Origin: Apostichopus japonicus
Taxonomy: Eukaryota > Echinodermata > Holothuroidea > Aspidochirotida > Stichopodidae
DNA: 64,000 bases
Direction of reading: 5' to 3'
Assembly: GCF_037975245.1 (NCBI RefSeq)
Contig: NC_092573.1
Location: 5,831,501 to 5,895,500 of the forward strand
Shown here one piece after another: positions 44,074-54,331 of this stretch; position 1 is the first letter of the stretch, and each line of letters begins with the position of its first letter. A model generated the notes under the pieces. That model ran no database searches. It worked only from the letters and a program-made list of their open reading frames with translations, and was not told the origin of the DNA. The translations under genes were made by a program, and so were the position numbers.

Positions 44074-45924
44074 GATTGTTGTTGTTGGTGGCGTATATAT
44101 GTAATACCGTGTACGTTTTGTCATGTGTGTAGACATATGCGGCAGGACGTAGGCCTATACAGGAAAGGTGTGTTGTGGTCGGTACTAGTCAACGATGTAA
44201 ACTAGTAGCACATCTCAGCCGATGCCATAAATAGGAATTTCAACCCACCAGCAGGGGTTTTATGCCTCGACTTCTACAGTTGCATGACGAGAAGTTATCG
44301 AGATAGGTAAAGAACAAATAAAACGCCCCTTTTTAACAATCACTGTAGAAGGAGCAATAACGTTGGACCAGCCGGTGATGGGGTTTGGAAGCTTGAAAAG
44401 TCAAGTGCTGTTTGGTTAAAAGCAATATATTTTATTACAGTAGTCAAGAAAACAAACATTCCTTGTTAGCTAACAAGAAGCCAGCTGAGAGTTTCTGGAG
44501 CAAAGTTCTTCCATGTCGTCAAACATAGAAGAAGTGATGTTTGGGAAGTTGGAATCAAATAGTTTCTCTAACGTTAAAGCAATTTTGTAATTTACCAGAA
44601 TTCATGCGGTTGCCAGACAGGAATAAAAGCATGATACTGTATATATACTATATTATCACATGCATGCGTTATCTTAAAAGGACCTTTACTTGACCGGACG
44701 GGTGGGAGTGCAGGGAGAGTGGTTGGTTGATATCTTTCGCATGCAGGAGTTGGCCCACCGTGCCGCTTATTTAGAACATTTGTTACCGAAAGCATCTTTT
44801 GTGTAGCGGAATGTATAGTTAGATATTTTTTTGACAAGTCGAGCCACCAGTCATATTTTCTCAAGTCAAGTCAACTTCACAGATAAGTTACCGGTATTCG
44901 ATTTTATCGCGAGTCAAATCAAGTTAAAAGTAACTTGAATTTATCGCAAGTCAAGTTAAGTCACAGGTTATTGCAAGTTGTTGTATATAAGCCAAAGCCA
45001 TATGAAATAATGATAGCCTTATTATTGCAATCAAGAGCTCACTTGGAATCTTTGTCAAGCGATGTGGCGGATGGCGTACTCAGTGAGCTCCATGCTGTAG
45101 CTGCAGTTAATAACAGTGTATAACTAATAACAGTGTATAACTAACATAACTAGTTTAGTACCATCGGGATGTCACCGTGACCAAAACTTATACACCATTT
45201 GCAAACAATACAACAATCCCAATAAGAAACTCAGCATATTGATATATACCTCACCATACATATAAGCATGCACAGAGCATCAATATTCTGCATACGTCCT
45301 AACTCTCCCTAACCCCCTCCCCAAGTCAAGTCACGTCAAGTCAACTCACAATTCAAAAAAATGTGATTCGAGTCTGACTCGAGTCCTAGTCATTGTCTCG
45401 GGTCAAAAGCACTGACAGATAGTGCATAGAAACGGCTATATTTGCGTTTTGAAATCTAGAGTAATATATAAATTTGATTGACGTACTGTATCGTGAAACC
45501 AGATTATAATATATGTTTTATTACGTTTATCATACATAATAATTTTATCTATTGCCCGTGTAATCTCCAACCATAAAATTTCTATATGTACATTAAAGAT
45601 GTTATCACGTCGATAGAAATCGGATGATCGGACCGACATAAGCAGGTACATACCCTATTCTCTCAGTGCTATAAAAAAACAGTAGAATATCGATGCCTTA
45701 TAGTTTTAGTTAAACCAGTATATGTCTGGCTGATGACCGAAATGGAAGCTTTTCTTGTATTCAGCATACAGATTGATCTCTACAAAGACAACAGGCTTCT
45801 ACTCAATGTGGTACACGTACAACCCTCAATTACGCAGGCGCCGGGCGATTTTTACCCCCTATAGTCCTCAACATGTTGCGTCTGGCGTGCCTCTAAACAT
45901 CGAACTAGGCGACAGTTAATTCGT

Positions 45925-45975
45925 CAACGGCCTGGACATTTCCCCAACGTGACTGCATCCAAACCTGAAGTTTTT
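45925..45975 (-). repeat. Dispersed repeat fragment, also at the right edge
   Basis: The string catttccccaacgtgact with following atccaaacct recurs inverted at about 63890-63930, so both belong to one dispersed repeat. Confidence 0.6.
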
Positions 45976-46266
45976 ATTTGGCACTGAATCACGACAATTG
46001 TGAAATACGACGAAAAACCTCAACAACGGAAGCAAAGATATAATACCGATGATTCACAATGATTTGGTCCATTCCAATAACAACGTTGTATGTTCATGGA
46101 CAGTGCAATGTTCATTACACACCTTTGTGCACAGGCATGTATGCAGCGACGTACATGGCAACTATAAAAGTTACCAACGGAGATTTGGTCGAGACTTCTG
46201 ATTCTTATCTACGGATACCTTAATTTCCAATTGCCAACAGCCTCTTCTATTCTTTTGAGGGGAAAC

Positions 46267-47991
46267 CAGTGGCGTCGCCAAGGGGGGGGGCCAGGGGGCA
46301 CGTGCCCCCTGGAAAACCCAGTGCCCCCCCCGAGTGCCCCCCCCCCTCATCTGAGATTTGGGTTGGTAAAAAAATATATATATATTTTGTTATATTCAAC
46401 TCCCATCATCTGAGTTGGTTTTTCATAAGGACAAAGAAGCACAGTAATTCGTATTTTCTTCAAATGAGCTGCGAAAAAATGAAAAAGTTTATCCTTGAAC
46501 GTCGGGTATCGAAGTCGTAACCCGCGCCATCACAACAGGTGTCGATATTTACATTGAATGTGTCAGTGCTCACGCCATACCAGCGGATATACACGTCCGC
46601 TTCGCGAGCTACATGACTGTGAGAAGGGAGGGTACTGCAATATGTTGCCTTGGTCTGAGGTTGACAGGTTAGGAGCTGACGAAATGTGAGAATGTGAGGG
46701 TCCACAGGCACCATACTTGCCTATATTTGTGGACCCATATATTAACCCTGTTGTGTAGGGGGTGCAGAGGTCATTTGAGGTCAGATGCTTGTAGGAACAA
46801 ATGGCGAATGTTCACACCTGCATACTGAGCCATACTCGATGTGTGATCAAACTTTGGATTACATGGTGAGATCCCTGATAGGAGACAATAACGATGCTGG
46901 AACCTGTTACATCTTAATAGATAATGGGCGAAAACGAGAAGGACAAGAAAGGAGTCGGGGGTCATGCACACCGTAGTTCTATTGATATAGGGTTAGGCAT
47001 AATATCGACAGCATGTGGTGCATATCCTCTGCAAAATTCTGCGCCTTGTTAAAATCATTACCTCAAAAATAGCAATTTCTGGAGATATCTTCAGATCGAA
47101 TTTAGCATCAAATGTGGCAGCATTTTGCATCTAGCCCATCCTCCGTATGCGAAAATTTTCCAAAGGGGAGGGGGGCAGTAGCGGCGGAACCGGGGGGCTT
47201 GGGGGCTTGGGGCTCAGCCCCCCCCCCAATGAAAAAGTTGAGGGGGCAAATGCATGATAAGCCCCCCACCCAATATTTACCAAGGCTCCGAAACGTGCAT
47301 CTGCCCATTTTTCAATGCATACTTGTCGATCTGTCCGATGCACACGTATACTATATAGGTGTAATAATTTTAGTAAATGCTGGGGGACCCTCGGCCCGTC
47401 CCCTGGCTATATAGACCACATTGTCACCCCAACCGCGTCTTCACGCCCCGTGAAAAGTGGAAGCAGTGAGTGTGAGTACCGGTAAGCGCAACACAACTTC
47501 GTCTTAGGCCAATGACTTGCTTCATTTCAGCCAGTTCTCCAACATCCCCTTACTACACTCAAAAACGTCTTTGCGAGTACACTACGAGTAATAGCTACTC
47601 TCTTAAAACACCATCGAATATACAAATTACAATGTTTTTACAGAATTTTACGTGCAATCTGAGAAATTGCAGGCTTGAGACCCATATTTTAGGGCTAGGT
47701 ATTCGCAGCATAAAACACTCGGGAAGTGCCGTTTCCGGCCATCTGGGGGTTTGAAAAACCCAAAATTTGCTTGTACGCTCCGCGCCAACCGATGGTGTCG
47801 CTCCGCTTAGATAGTCTCTACACATTAGCCCCCCCCCCCAACAATTTTCCCGTTCCGCCGCGCCTGGAGGGTGCAAACCCTCCCCTTAGACCCCTCCCCC
47901 AGGACGGCGATCCGGATCCACCTAAGTGCCCCCCATCAAATGCTGGTGCCCCCCCTGTGCCCCCAGACTGAAAAGTCTGGTGACGCCCCTG
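46267..47991. mobile_element. Probable hAT-like element with nested insertion
   Basis: The left end CAGTGGCGTCGCCA and right end TGGTGACGCCCCTG are imperfect inverted repeats. The flanks are ggggaaac and ggggaacg, a decayed 8-bp duplication at best. A second element lies inside at 47176-47866. Confidence 0.5.
47176..47866. mobile_element. hAT-like MITE nested in 46267-47991
   Basis: Ends CAGTAGCGGCGGAAC and GTTCCGCCGCGCCTG match at 12 of 15 positions as inverted repeats; the flanks gagggggg and gagggtgc are similar. It holds the shared hairpin module in inverted orientation (near 47770-47814). Confidence 0.6.
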
Positions 47992-48537
47992 GGGGAACGC
48001 AACATGTTATACAATAGACTGGTCGGTGGGAGATACGGTAGATTATAAAACAAGGTTTCCACAATTTGACCCCTGGTGACTCTAAATGATATATGACCTA
48101 CACCAAAAATAATAGGCTTCTTGTACTTAACCTGCCACAACTATACGTACTAAATATGAGATTGGTCCAAGCTATACCTTGCTTTACCAAGCTTTACCCG
48201 TAATAGATATACTCATGGGCGGCGATCATGGGGAGGACGTGAGATTATTTATCCAAATCATATTTGGCGGTGGCTAAAACTTCATCCAACCATGGAGCTA
48301 TAAACTGTTTATAGCTCCATGATCCAACACATGCTGCATGAAGTAAATGACACTTCGTGGTCGTTTCTGTGACCTGTGACCGTATAGCAAGTTGTCACTC
48401 ATGAGTATTATCATGTCTGTCTGTACATCTCTTGTGTACGAGTGTTAGTACGTACAATCATATATATGATCCAGATCCACATCGATATGGGTTCACTGGG
48501 TTTCCATTTGGCCTGTTTCCTACAAGATTTCTAAACC

Positions 48538-48804
48538 CAGGCGCGTAGCCAATGGGGGAGGGGCGAAGGGGCGACCGCCCTCCCCCCCCCCCTTGAGCAT
48601 ATTTTTTTATGATATCACTAGAAATTAAAAAAAATGCTTCAATGCAACTAACAAGGCATGGGAAGTACCATTTCCAGCGATCTGGGAGGCATTTTCGGCC
48701 AAACTTTTCTTTTAAGCTTCGGGTCAACCCATCGTGGCGCTACGCTAGATATGTTTGCCTACAAGCTTCGCCCCTCGCTTGGCAAATTCCTCGCTACGCG
48801 CCTG
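48538..48804. mobile_element. hAT-like MITE
   Basis: Terminal inverted repeats CAGGCGCGTAGC/GCTACGCGCCTG are perfect over 12 bp; the flanks tctaaacc and tctaacct are a slightly decayed target duplication. It is 267 bp long. Confidence 0.8.
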
Positions 48805-48972
48805 TCTAACCTTGTCACAATTTGTTACTAAATATCATTAAAAACGTCACAGACTTTCACCGAAAGTAGTTTTTATTTTTTTTCGAAATGAATTAGCTAG
48901 ACGGACCGCATCCGTAATGAAATCCGATAAAAAAAGAAAACAGGGCTGTATCAACCAGTAACCATACATATA

Positions 48973-49013
<41 letters not shown>

Positions 49014-49016
<3 letters not shown>

Positions 49017-49331
49017 GGTTATAGCTAGGAGATTGTGAGTGCTGGTTAAATAAATTTGCGAAGCGTAGCGAGCGTAGCGAGCGAAGCTCTCGCATCTCAC
49101 GGCCGTGGGTCCAGGGCCCGCTTAAGGGCCCCTGGTGGGGTCCAGGGGAAAAGGTGACGTTATTATCATGTTTTACGGCAAGGGAAAGATAAATTTGTTA
49201 CTTTTGTTGTATTTCACAAGCATTTTACTTTTTTGTGCCGGCCAGTGGACTGTTTATTCACTTTCCAATGCCGGCCGGCAGGCGTGAGTGGCGGTTACCA
49301 CCGGCCGACGCCGGCCGGCGTGGCTATAACC

Positions 49332-49334
<3 letters not shown>
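49014..49334. mobile_element. hAT-like MITE inserted in a (TA)n microsatellite
   Basis: Ends CAGGGTTATAGCTA and TGGCTATAACCATG are imperfect inverted repeats; both sides continue as (TA)n (48972-49013 and 49335-49382), which hides the target duplication. It is 321 bp. Confidence 0.75.
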
Positions 49335-49391
<57 letters not shown>

Positions 49392-49697
49392 TGCTGACGA
49401 AAAAGATAAAGTAAAATATATATAGCACAACGGAAAAGGTCTATCAACACTAGTAAAGAAGAAGAAAAAACTAGCACCTCTATTAAGAATGGGAAAAGTA
49501 ATTTTGTTATCCCACTAAAGAAGGTAACCAAGTTTATTCCAATGCTGCAGTGCTCAATAGTTTTAGTTGATCGTGAATGTCGGAGTTTTTCAACAAAGCT
49601 GGCAACGAAAACTGGGTTAATCAAAATCAATGAATTGGAAAACGTTCAGTTGACATAATTTGCCAATGTATCTGACCTATCTGTTTTTAATATACGC

Positions 49698-50015
49698 CAG
49701 TGGCGTAGGAAGGTACTTTTGAGTGGGGGGCTGAAGACTGATGGCCCGCCTGGGGAGGGGTCTAACTTCCAGGTGGCCTCAGATGCAATTTGGTGCAATA
49801 TAGCACACTTCAACACCCACTCCATTTTGTAAATAATTTTGCATTTTCACCTGGCCTTAGATGCAATTTGGTGCTCCAAATGAGATTTTTCATTTATTGA
49901 GAAATGAAAAAGGGGTTTTCTGACTTGCGAAGCGGGGGGCGGAATGATACTTCCGCCCCACCATATTTTTCACTGGAGGGGCTGGCGCCCCCAGCCCCCG
50001 GTTCCTACGCCCTTG
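49698..50015. mobile_element. hAT-like MITE
   Basis: Ends CAGTGGCGTAGGAA and TTCCTACGCCCTTG are imperfect inverted repeats, flanked by the perfect 8-bp duplication atatacgc. It is 318 bp. Confidence 0.92.
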
Positions 50016-50608
50016 ATATACGCCCTATAGGGAGACCCGCTCTAGATAGTCAGTTAACAAGGCCTTGTCTCAATTGGAAACCCAGACTCCGTCCACTGGC
50101 AAAACTTGCAACACAAGTTTTTGTGCCAACGGTTAACTATCTTTGTCTGAGATTGCTTTTTGGGTGAAATCTTTTTGTTCGTAGTCAGGGCCGTCTTAAG
50201 AGATCACCGGGCCCTGGGCCCGGCAATGGAGCGGGGCCCCTCAATCAAGTGAGTTCGAAAAAAGTTGCGTGAAAAATTGACATCCTTGACAATCGCTCAA
50301 GAATACACATGCCTGCATTTACCACCCCTCCCCATAGGCGTAGGAGCCTCATTGGATTTTTTTTGGGGGGGGGGGGGCTGTAACGAATTGCCCGATAAAT
50401 ATAACCAAAATTTTTTCACGCGCTCCGCGCGCGTTCCACGTGTCAATGTGCATATCATCACATGCCAATAACATAAAATCATTTTCCGTGTTATTACCCT
50501 TCCATATTGGTTAGAATTACTGGGAAGTCGTTACAACAATAATGATAATAATTATATAAGTTTAACCATTGGAAACACATTGCAAATTATTCTTCTTTCA
50601 GTAGGTGC

Positions 50609-50998
50609 CAGTGGCGGAGCTAGGGGTATTGGTCAGGGGGAGAGAATGGTCTGTAGGGGCGCTTTCGACACTATCTAAGCGGAGCGCCACTACAGGTTGG
50701 CGCGGAGTGTACAGAATTTTTTTGAGTAAAGATACTCCCTAGACCGCTGGAATTGACCCTTTCCATGCCTTGCTAATTTGCAGATAAACAAAGAATAAAT
50801 ATGTGTCATCGCCATTTGTCAGAAATTTGCACCAACAAAATGTGACAAATGTCAATAGGTAGATGAGAGCGCAATAAAAAAGTCAATAATCGCGAATAAG
50901 TAAAAAGTGGTAAAAAGCTGAAAAGGGCGCCAGCAGTCCATTTGAGTCCGTCAGGGGGGGGGGGGCATCCCCCTGACTGTATGGAGGCTCCGCCACTG
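50609..50998. mobile_element. hAT-like MITE, innermost layer of the triple nest
   Basis: Perfect 12-bp ends CAGTGGCGGAGC/GCTCCGCCACTG, flanks gtaggtgc and gtaggtgt (7 of 8). Same family as 33085-33428, with closely similar interior. Confidence 0.92.
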
Positions 50999-51217
50999 GT
51001 AGGTGTCCGAACAATTCTCAGCATATTGCCCAAATTTTCACCCAAAAATGAAAAACATATTGCAAATTATTCTTCTTTCAGTAGATGCCCGAAAAATTCT
51101 CAGCATATTGCCGAATTTTCACCCCAAAAAAAAAAAAAATGAAAAACACACTGCAAATTCTTCTTCTTCCAGTAGGTGCCCGAAAAATTCTCAGCATATT
51201 GCCCGAATTTTCACAAA
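50999..51217. repeat. Internal tandem repeat of 82-91 bp in the middle element
   Basis: Units begin gtaggtg or gtagatg at 50999, 51081 and 51172 and share attctcagcatattgcc, gaattttcac and gcaaatt; a partial unit precedes the inner insertion at 50575-50608. Confidence 0.88.
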
Positions 51218-52356
51218 AAAAATTGCTTGGGGGCTGCAGCCCCCCCCCGCCTCCTACGCCTATGCCCCTCCCTATGTCGCGCATAAAGCATAAAACTTTA
51301 GCTGAATAACATACGTGATATATCTAAACGCTGAAATACATTATAGAAGAGTAATCTTCCAGTTGCCCTCCATCCCTTCCCTAACAATACTGGACTCACC
51401 ATTTGTAACACCCTTGTGTTGAGTCTTTTAACTGGGGGAACTAACGGAACTTGCGGCATTTCTTGATCGTAAACTGTTGTATGATTGGCTGAAAGTCAAT
51501 CTTTTTGAGGTGTTTTGAGGTGTTGTAAGCCTTCGGGCATTGTATATTCCCGGGTGTCCAGGTCAGATTCGAATATTTAATGTGAAACTCTCAAGTGTTT
51601 CACCAACTCTCGTTACAAGTTGTCAAGTATCGAATTCAATCAGTCATAATGGCCTATTCAATCAGTTTTCCTCCCAGATTAAGACATGGGGTTACTATGA
51701 TTGCGGGGCCCCTGACATCGCGGGGCCCTGGGCCAGGGCCCAGTGGGCCCATGCCTTAAGACGGCCCTGTTCGTAGTAGTGCTTCGAATTTTCCTAGCTT
51801 TACGGACTATTGAAGACTGCAATCCATAGTTTGCTCTGCGATTGTTAAGTTTGATTGAATTTATACCAAAGTTCATACCCTGTACCGTTGGCTGGCTAGG
51901 AACACTTTTCTGATTTTGAGCGTTATGGCAACTTCTGGAGGAAAGCCTGAATGCAGTCTACGAATAACACCATAGCACTTGGTAGCGATGTCTAACACAC
52001 TATATAGTGTATCAGTGTATATATCGTATATAGAAATGTACGTGCTCAACAGTTTTAACCGGTATAGACAAGTGCTGTTTAACTGCAGCTCTAAGGTCAG
52101 TCCGTCGAAAACATAGGTCATTCAGTAACACTAGGCTAAACTTGCTTGATCACTTTGCAGTGAACGTCACAGTGATCATAAGAATTGATACTATACCAGC
52201 TGTACATAAAAACATTAGGCCTAGCCTATCCTATTCTTAAATACCACTGACGATACTACAACTTACAAGGAAGTGCCCCTACATGGTTGTTAGATACGTT
52301 TCGATGAATTAAAGCCTATCGAATACTTGGAGGACCGACGAAGTGTCTAGGAGAGT

Positions 52357-52389
52357 ATGTTTCTCAAGAATGACTTCAAAGAACAGTAA
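52357..52389 (+). other. Short upstream reading frame overlapping the FEM1 start
   Basis: An ATG at 52357 opens a ten-codon frame ending TAA at 52387-52389, overlapping the FEM1 ATG at 52370 in another frame. If transcribed it could reduce FEM1 initiation. Confidence 0.4.
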
Positions 52390-54331
52390 GACTCGACCAG
52401 GAGTAAATCACAACATTCTCAATAATCCCGAGCAAGTTAAAACAGTACAGAACAACGTCTTCGCTGCAGCCAGTAATGGTAAACTGTTTAGAATTAAGAA
52501 ATATCTGCAACATTACAGCAGATCAGAAGTCAAATGGCTTTTAACGCAAGAAGTAGACAACACAACGCCACTAATAGTAGCTTGTCGAAATGGTTACATC
52601 GACGTCGTAAATTATTTTATTCAACACTGTGGGGTAGACATAGAGCAGGTTGGGTCAGTGACATTTGATAAAGAAACTATTGAAGGTGCTCCTCCATTAT
52701 GGTGTGCTGCAGCTGCAGGCCACTATTCGACTGTAGAAGTGCTTGTGAAAAATGGAGCCATGGTTAACCACACCACCTTTTCGAATTCTACACCCCTACG
52801 TGCTGCTTGCTTTGATGGCCACTATGACATCGTTAAGTATCTCGTATCACATGGTGCCAACATTGAGCTAGCAAATAGACATGGTCATACCTGCCTGATG
52901 ATTTCATGTTACAAGAATCATTTAGCAATTGTAGAGTACTTGTTGAAATTGGGAGCAGATGTGAATCGAAGAAGCGTTCGAGGTAACACTGCTTTGCATG
53001 ACTGTGCAGAATCGGGTAGTCTAGATATAATGAAGCTTCTTCTGAAGAACAGAGCCAAGATGGCAGAGGATGCCTACGGTATGTCACCCATCAAAGCTGC
53101 TGCAGTTGCCGGACACACTAATATCGTGGACTATCTTGTTGCAAAATCTGACATAAACGTCACATTAAAAGAAAAGATCGAGGCCTTAGAGCTTTCAGGG
53201 GCGATGTTTGTAGACAAGAAAAGAGACATGCAGAGTGCATTGAGGTATTGGAATCGTGCAATAGATTTAAGGTATGCAGATGTGAGTAGGGTCCTGCATA
53301 AAAAGCAAGTGCCACCTGTTGAAGCATATGAGTATGCCAAAGAGGCAGAGAACGCTCAGGAGTTAGACAGCATGATTTGCGAACCCGATGAAATGAGAAT
53401 GCAAGCTTTGCTCATTCGAGAAAGAATCCTTGGTCCGGCGCATCCAGACACGACATACTACATTAGGTACAGAGGTGCTGTTTACGCAGACAGTGGAAAC
53501 TTCCATCGATGTATGATGTTATGGATGTATGCACTAAAAATGCAACAAGAGTCACTGGAACCGCTCAATCCTATGACACAGAGCAGCCTTTTATCGTTTG
53601 CAGAACTATTTGCGTACATGGTGGAGCAAGTGAATGATCCCCACAGCCCGTCGCTTACCTTCCTTGAAGTCTTTACGGTGTATGAGAAAGCCGCTTGGGA
53701 ATTGTTCAGGTTTGCAGAGAGTAAACCGGTCAGACCGCTATGTGAGAAAGATACCACAGGTTACAACAGAGTGTTAACTATAGTACTACACCTCCTCAGT
53801 CTCGTAATTAAAAGACAATGTTCCGCAACTGAAGAAGAATTAACACAATTTAAGCAAGTGACTTACAAATTGGTTAAGAGGGATTTCAGAGAGAAAAGAG
53901 GATTACCATTACTTCATATGGCACTGAGTGATACTACTTCAGAGGTCGGGAAGTATCCAGTCTGTAAGTTTCCAGATCACACGGTTGCATCTTGTCTACT
54001 CGAATGCGGTGCAAACCCTAACGACACAGACATCGACGATAACATATCCCTCCATATAGCCGTTCGTAATTTAGACTTGACTACAGATCCTTCAGAGAGT
54101 GCAGAGGTGATTAAAACGGTGAAGAGTTTGCTACATCATGGTGCCCACTTCGATTCAGTAAATAGCAAAGGACAGACCTTTTTAGACTTAAGTCAAGACA
54201 TTCGTTCCAACATTCAAGTCATGAAGTTCACGACTCTCCGATGCCTGGCCTCTAAACTGATTGTGAAGCATGGAATTGAGTATGCTGGTCATATACCCAA
54301 GCGACTAGAGAGCTTTGTTGCTCTGCATTAA
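52370..54331 (+). CDS. FEM1C: FEM1 homolog (FEM1A/FEM1C type), CUL2 ubiquitin ligase substrate receptor, 653 aa
   Basis: Seven N-terminal ankyrin repeats span about residues 26-260, with the FEM1 signatures TIEGAPPLW, NSTPLRAACFDGH, RHGHTCLMISCYK and GNTALHDCAESGSLDIMK. A TPR-like middle has VDKKRD and MRMQALLIRERILGP, then YYIRYRGAVYADSGNF. C-terminal ankyrin repeats (about 539-600) precede a VHL box: BC box TLRCLASKLI (622-631) and Cul2 box HIPKRLESFVAL (641-652). FEM1 proteins bind C-terminal degrons and present them to CUL2-elongin B/C; the Asp that contacts C-terminal Arg in human FEM1C (Asp126) is kept in CFDGH (D149). HGHTCLMIS and CAESGS favour FEM1A/C over FEM1B. The human protein is about 617 residues; the excess here is mainly an N-terminal extension. 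I chose the first in-frame ATG; the frame is open upstream to 52313. The gene is intronless here. Confidence 0.95.
   Translation: MTSKNSKTRPGVNHNILNNPEQVKTVQNNVFAAASNGKLFRIKKYLQHYSRSEVKWLLTQEVDNTTPLIVACRNGYIDVVNYFIQHCGVDIEQVGSVTFDKETIEGAPPLWCAAAAGHYSTVEVLVKNGAMVNHTTFSNSTPLRAACFDGHYDIVKYLVSHGANIELANRHGHTCLMISCYKNHLAIVEYLLKLGADVNRRSVRGNTALHDCAESGSLDIMKLLLKNRAKMAEDAYGMSPIKAAAVAGHTNIVDYLVAKSDINVTLKEKIEALELSGAMFVDKKRDMQSALRYWNRAIDLRYADVSRVLHKKQVPPVEAYEYAKEAENAQELDSMICEPDEMRMQALLIRERILGPAHPDTTYYIRYRGAVYADSGNFHRCMMLWMYALKMQQESLEPLNPMTQSSLLSFAELFAYMVEQVNDPHSPSLTFLEVFTVYEKAAWELFRFAESKPVRPLCEKDTTGYNRVLTIVLHLLSLVIKRQCSATEEELTQFKQVTYKLVKRDFREKRGLPLLHMALSDTTSEVGKYPVCKFPDHTVASCLLECGANPNDTDIDDNISLHIAVRNLDLTTDPSESAEVIKTVKSLLHHGAHFDSVNSKGQTFLDLSQDIRSNIQVMKFTTLRCLASKLIVKHGIEYAGHIPKRLESFVALH

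Larger units (their letters stand above)
44000..46266. other. Intergenic region upstream of the MAM gene
   Basis: It contains the MAM promoter at its left end and no other supported gene. Around 44870-44975 and 45320-45390 the short motif tcaagtcaa is repeated many times, a simple degenerate repeat. Confidence 0.55.
50333..51264. mobile_element. hAT-like element, middle layer of the triple nest
   Basis: Terminal inverted repeats CATAGGCGTAGGAG/CTCCTACGCCTATG are flanked by the perfect 8-bp duplication cccctccc. It holds an internal tandem repeat and is split by the element at 50609-50998. Confidence 0.92.
50186..51769. mobile_element. hAT-like element, outer shell of a triple nest
   Basis: Perfect 15-bp terminal inverted repeats CAGGGCCGTCTTAAG/CTTAAGACGGCCCTG are flanked by the perfect 8-bp duplication ttcgtagt. 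There is no transposase frame. It was interrupted by the element at 50333-51264. Confidence 0.94.

Noticed and set aside
46460-46714. Cysteine-containing - strand frame that might be an exon
   Set aside because: It lacks a proper donor and lies inside a probable transposon; no family recognised.
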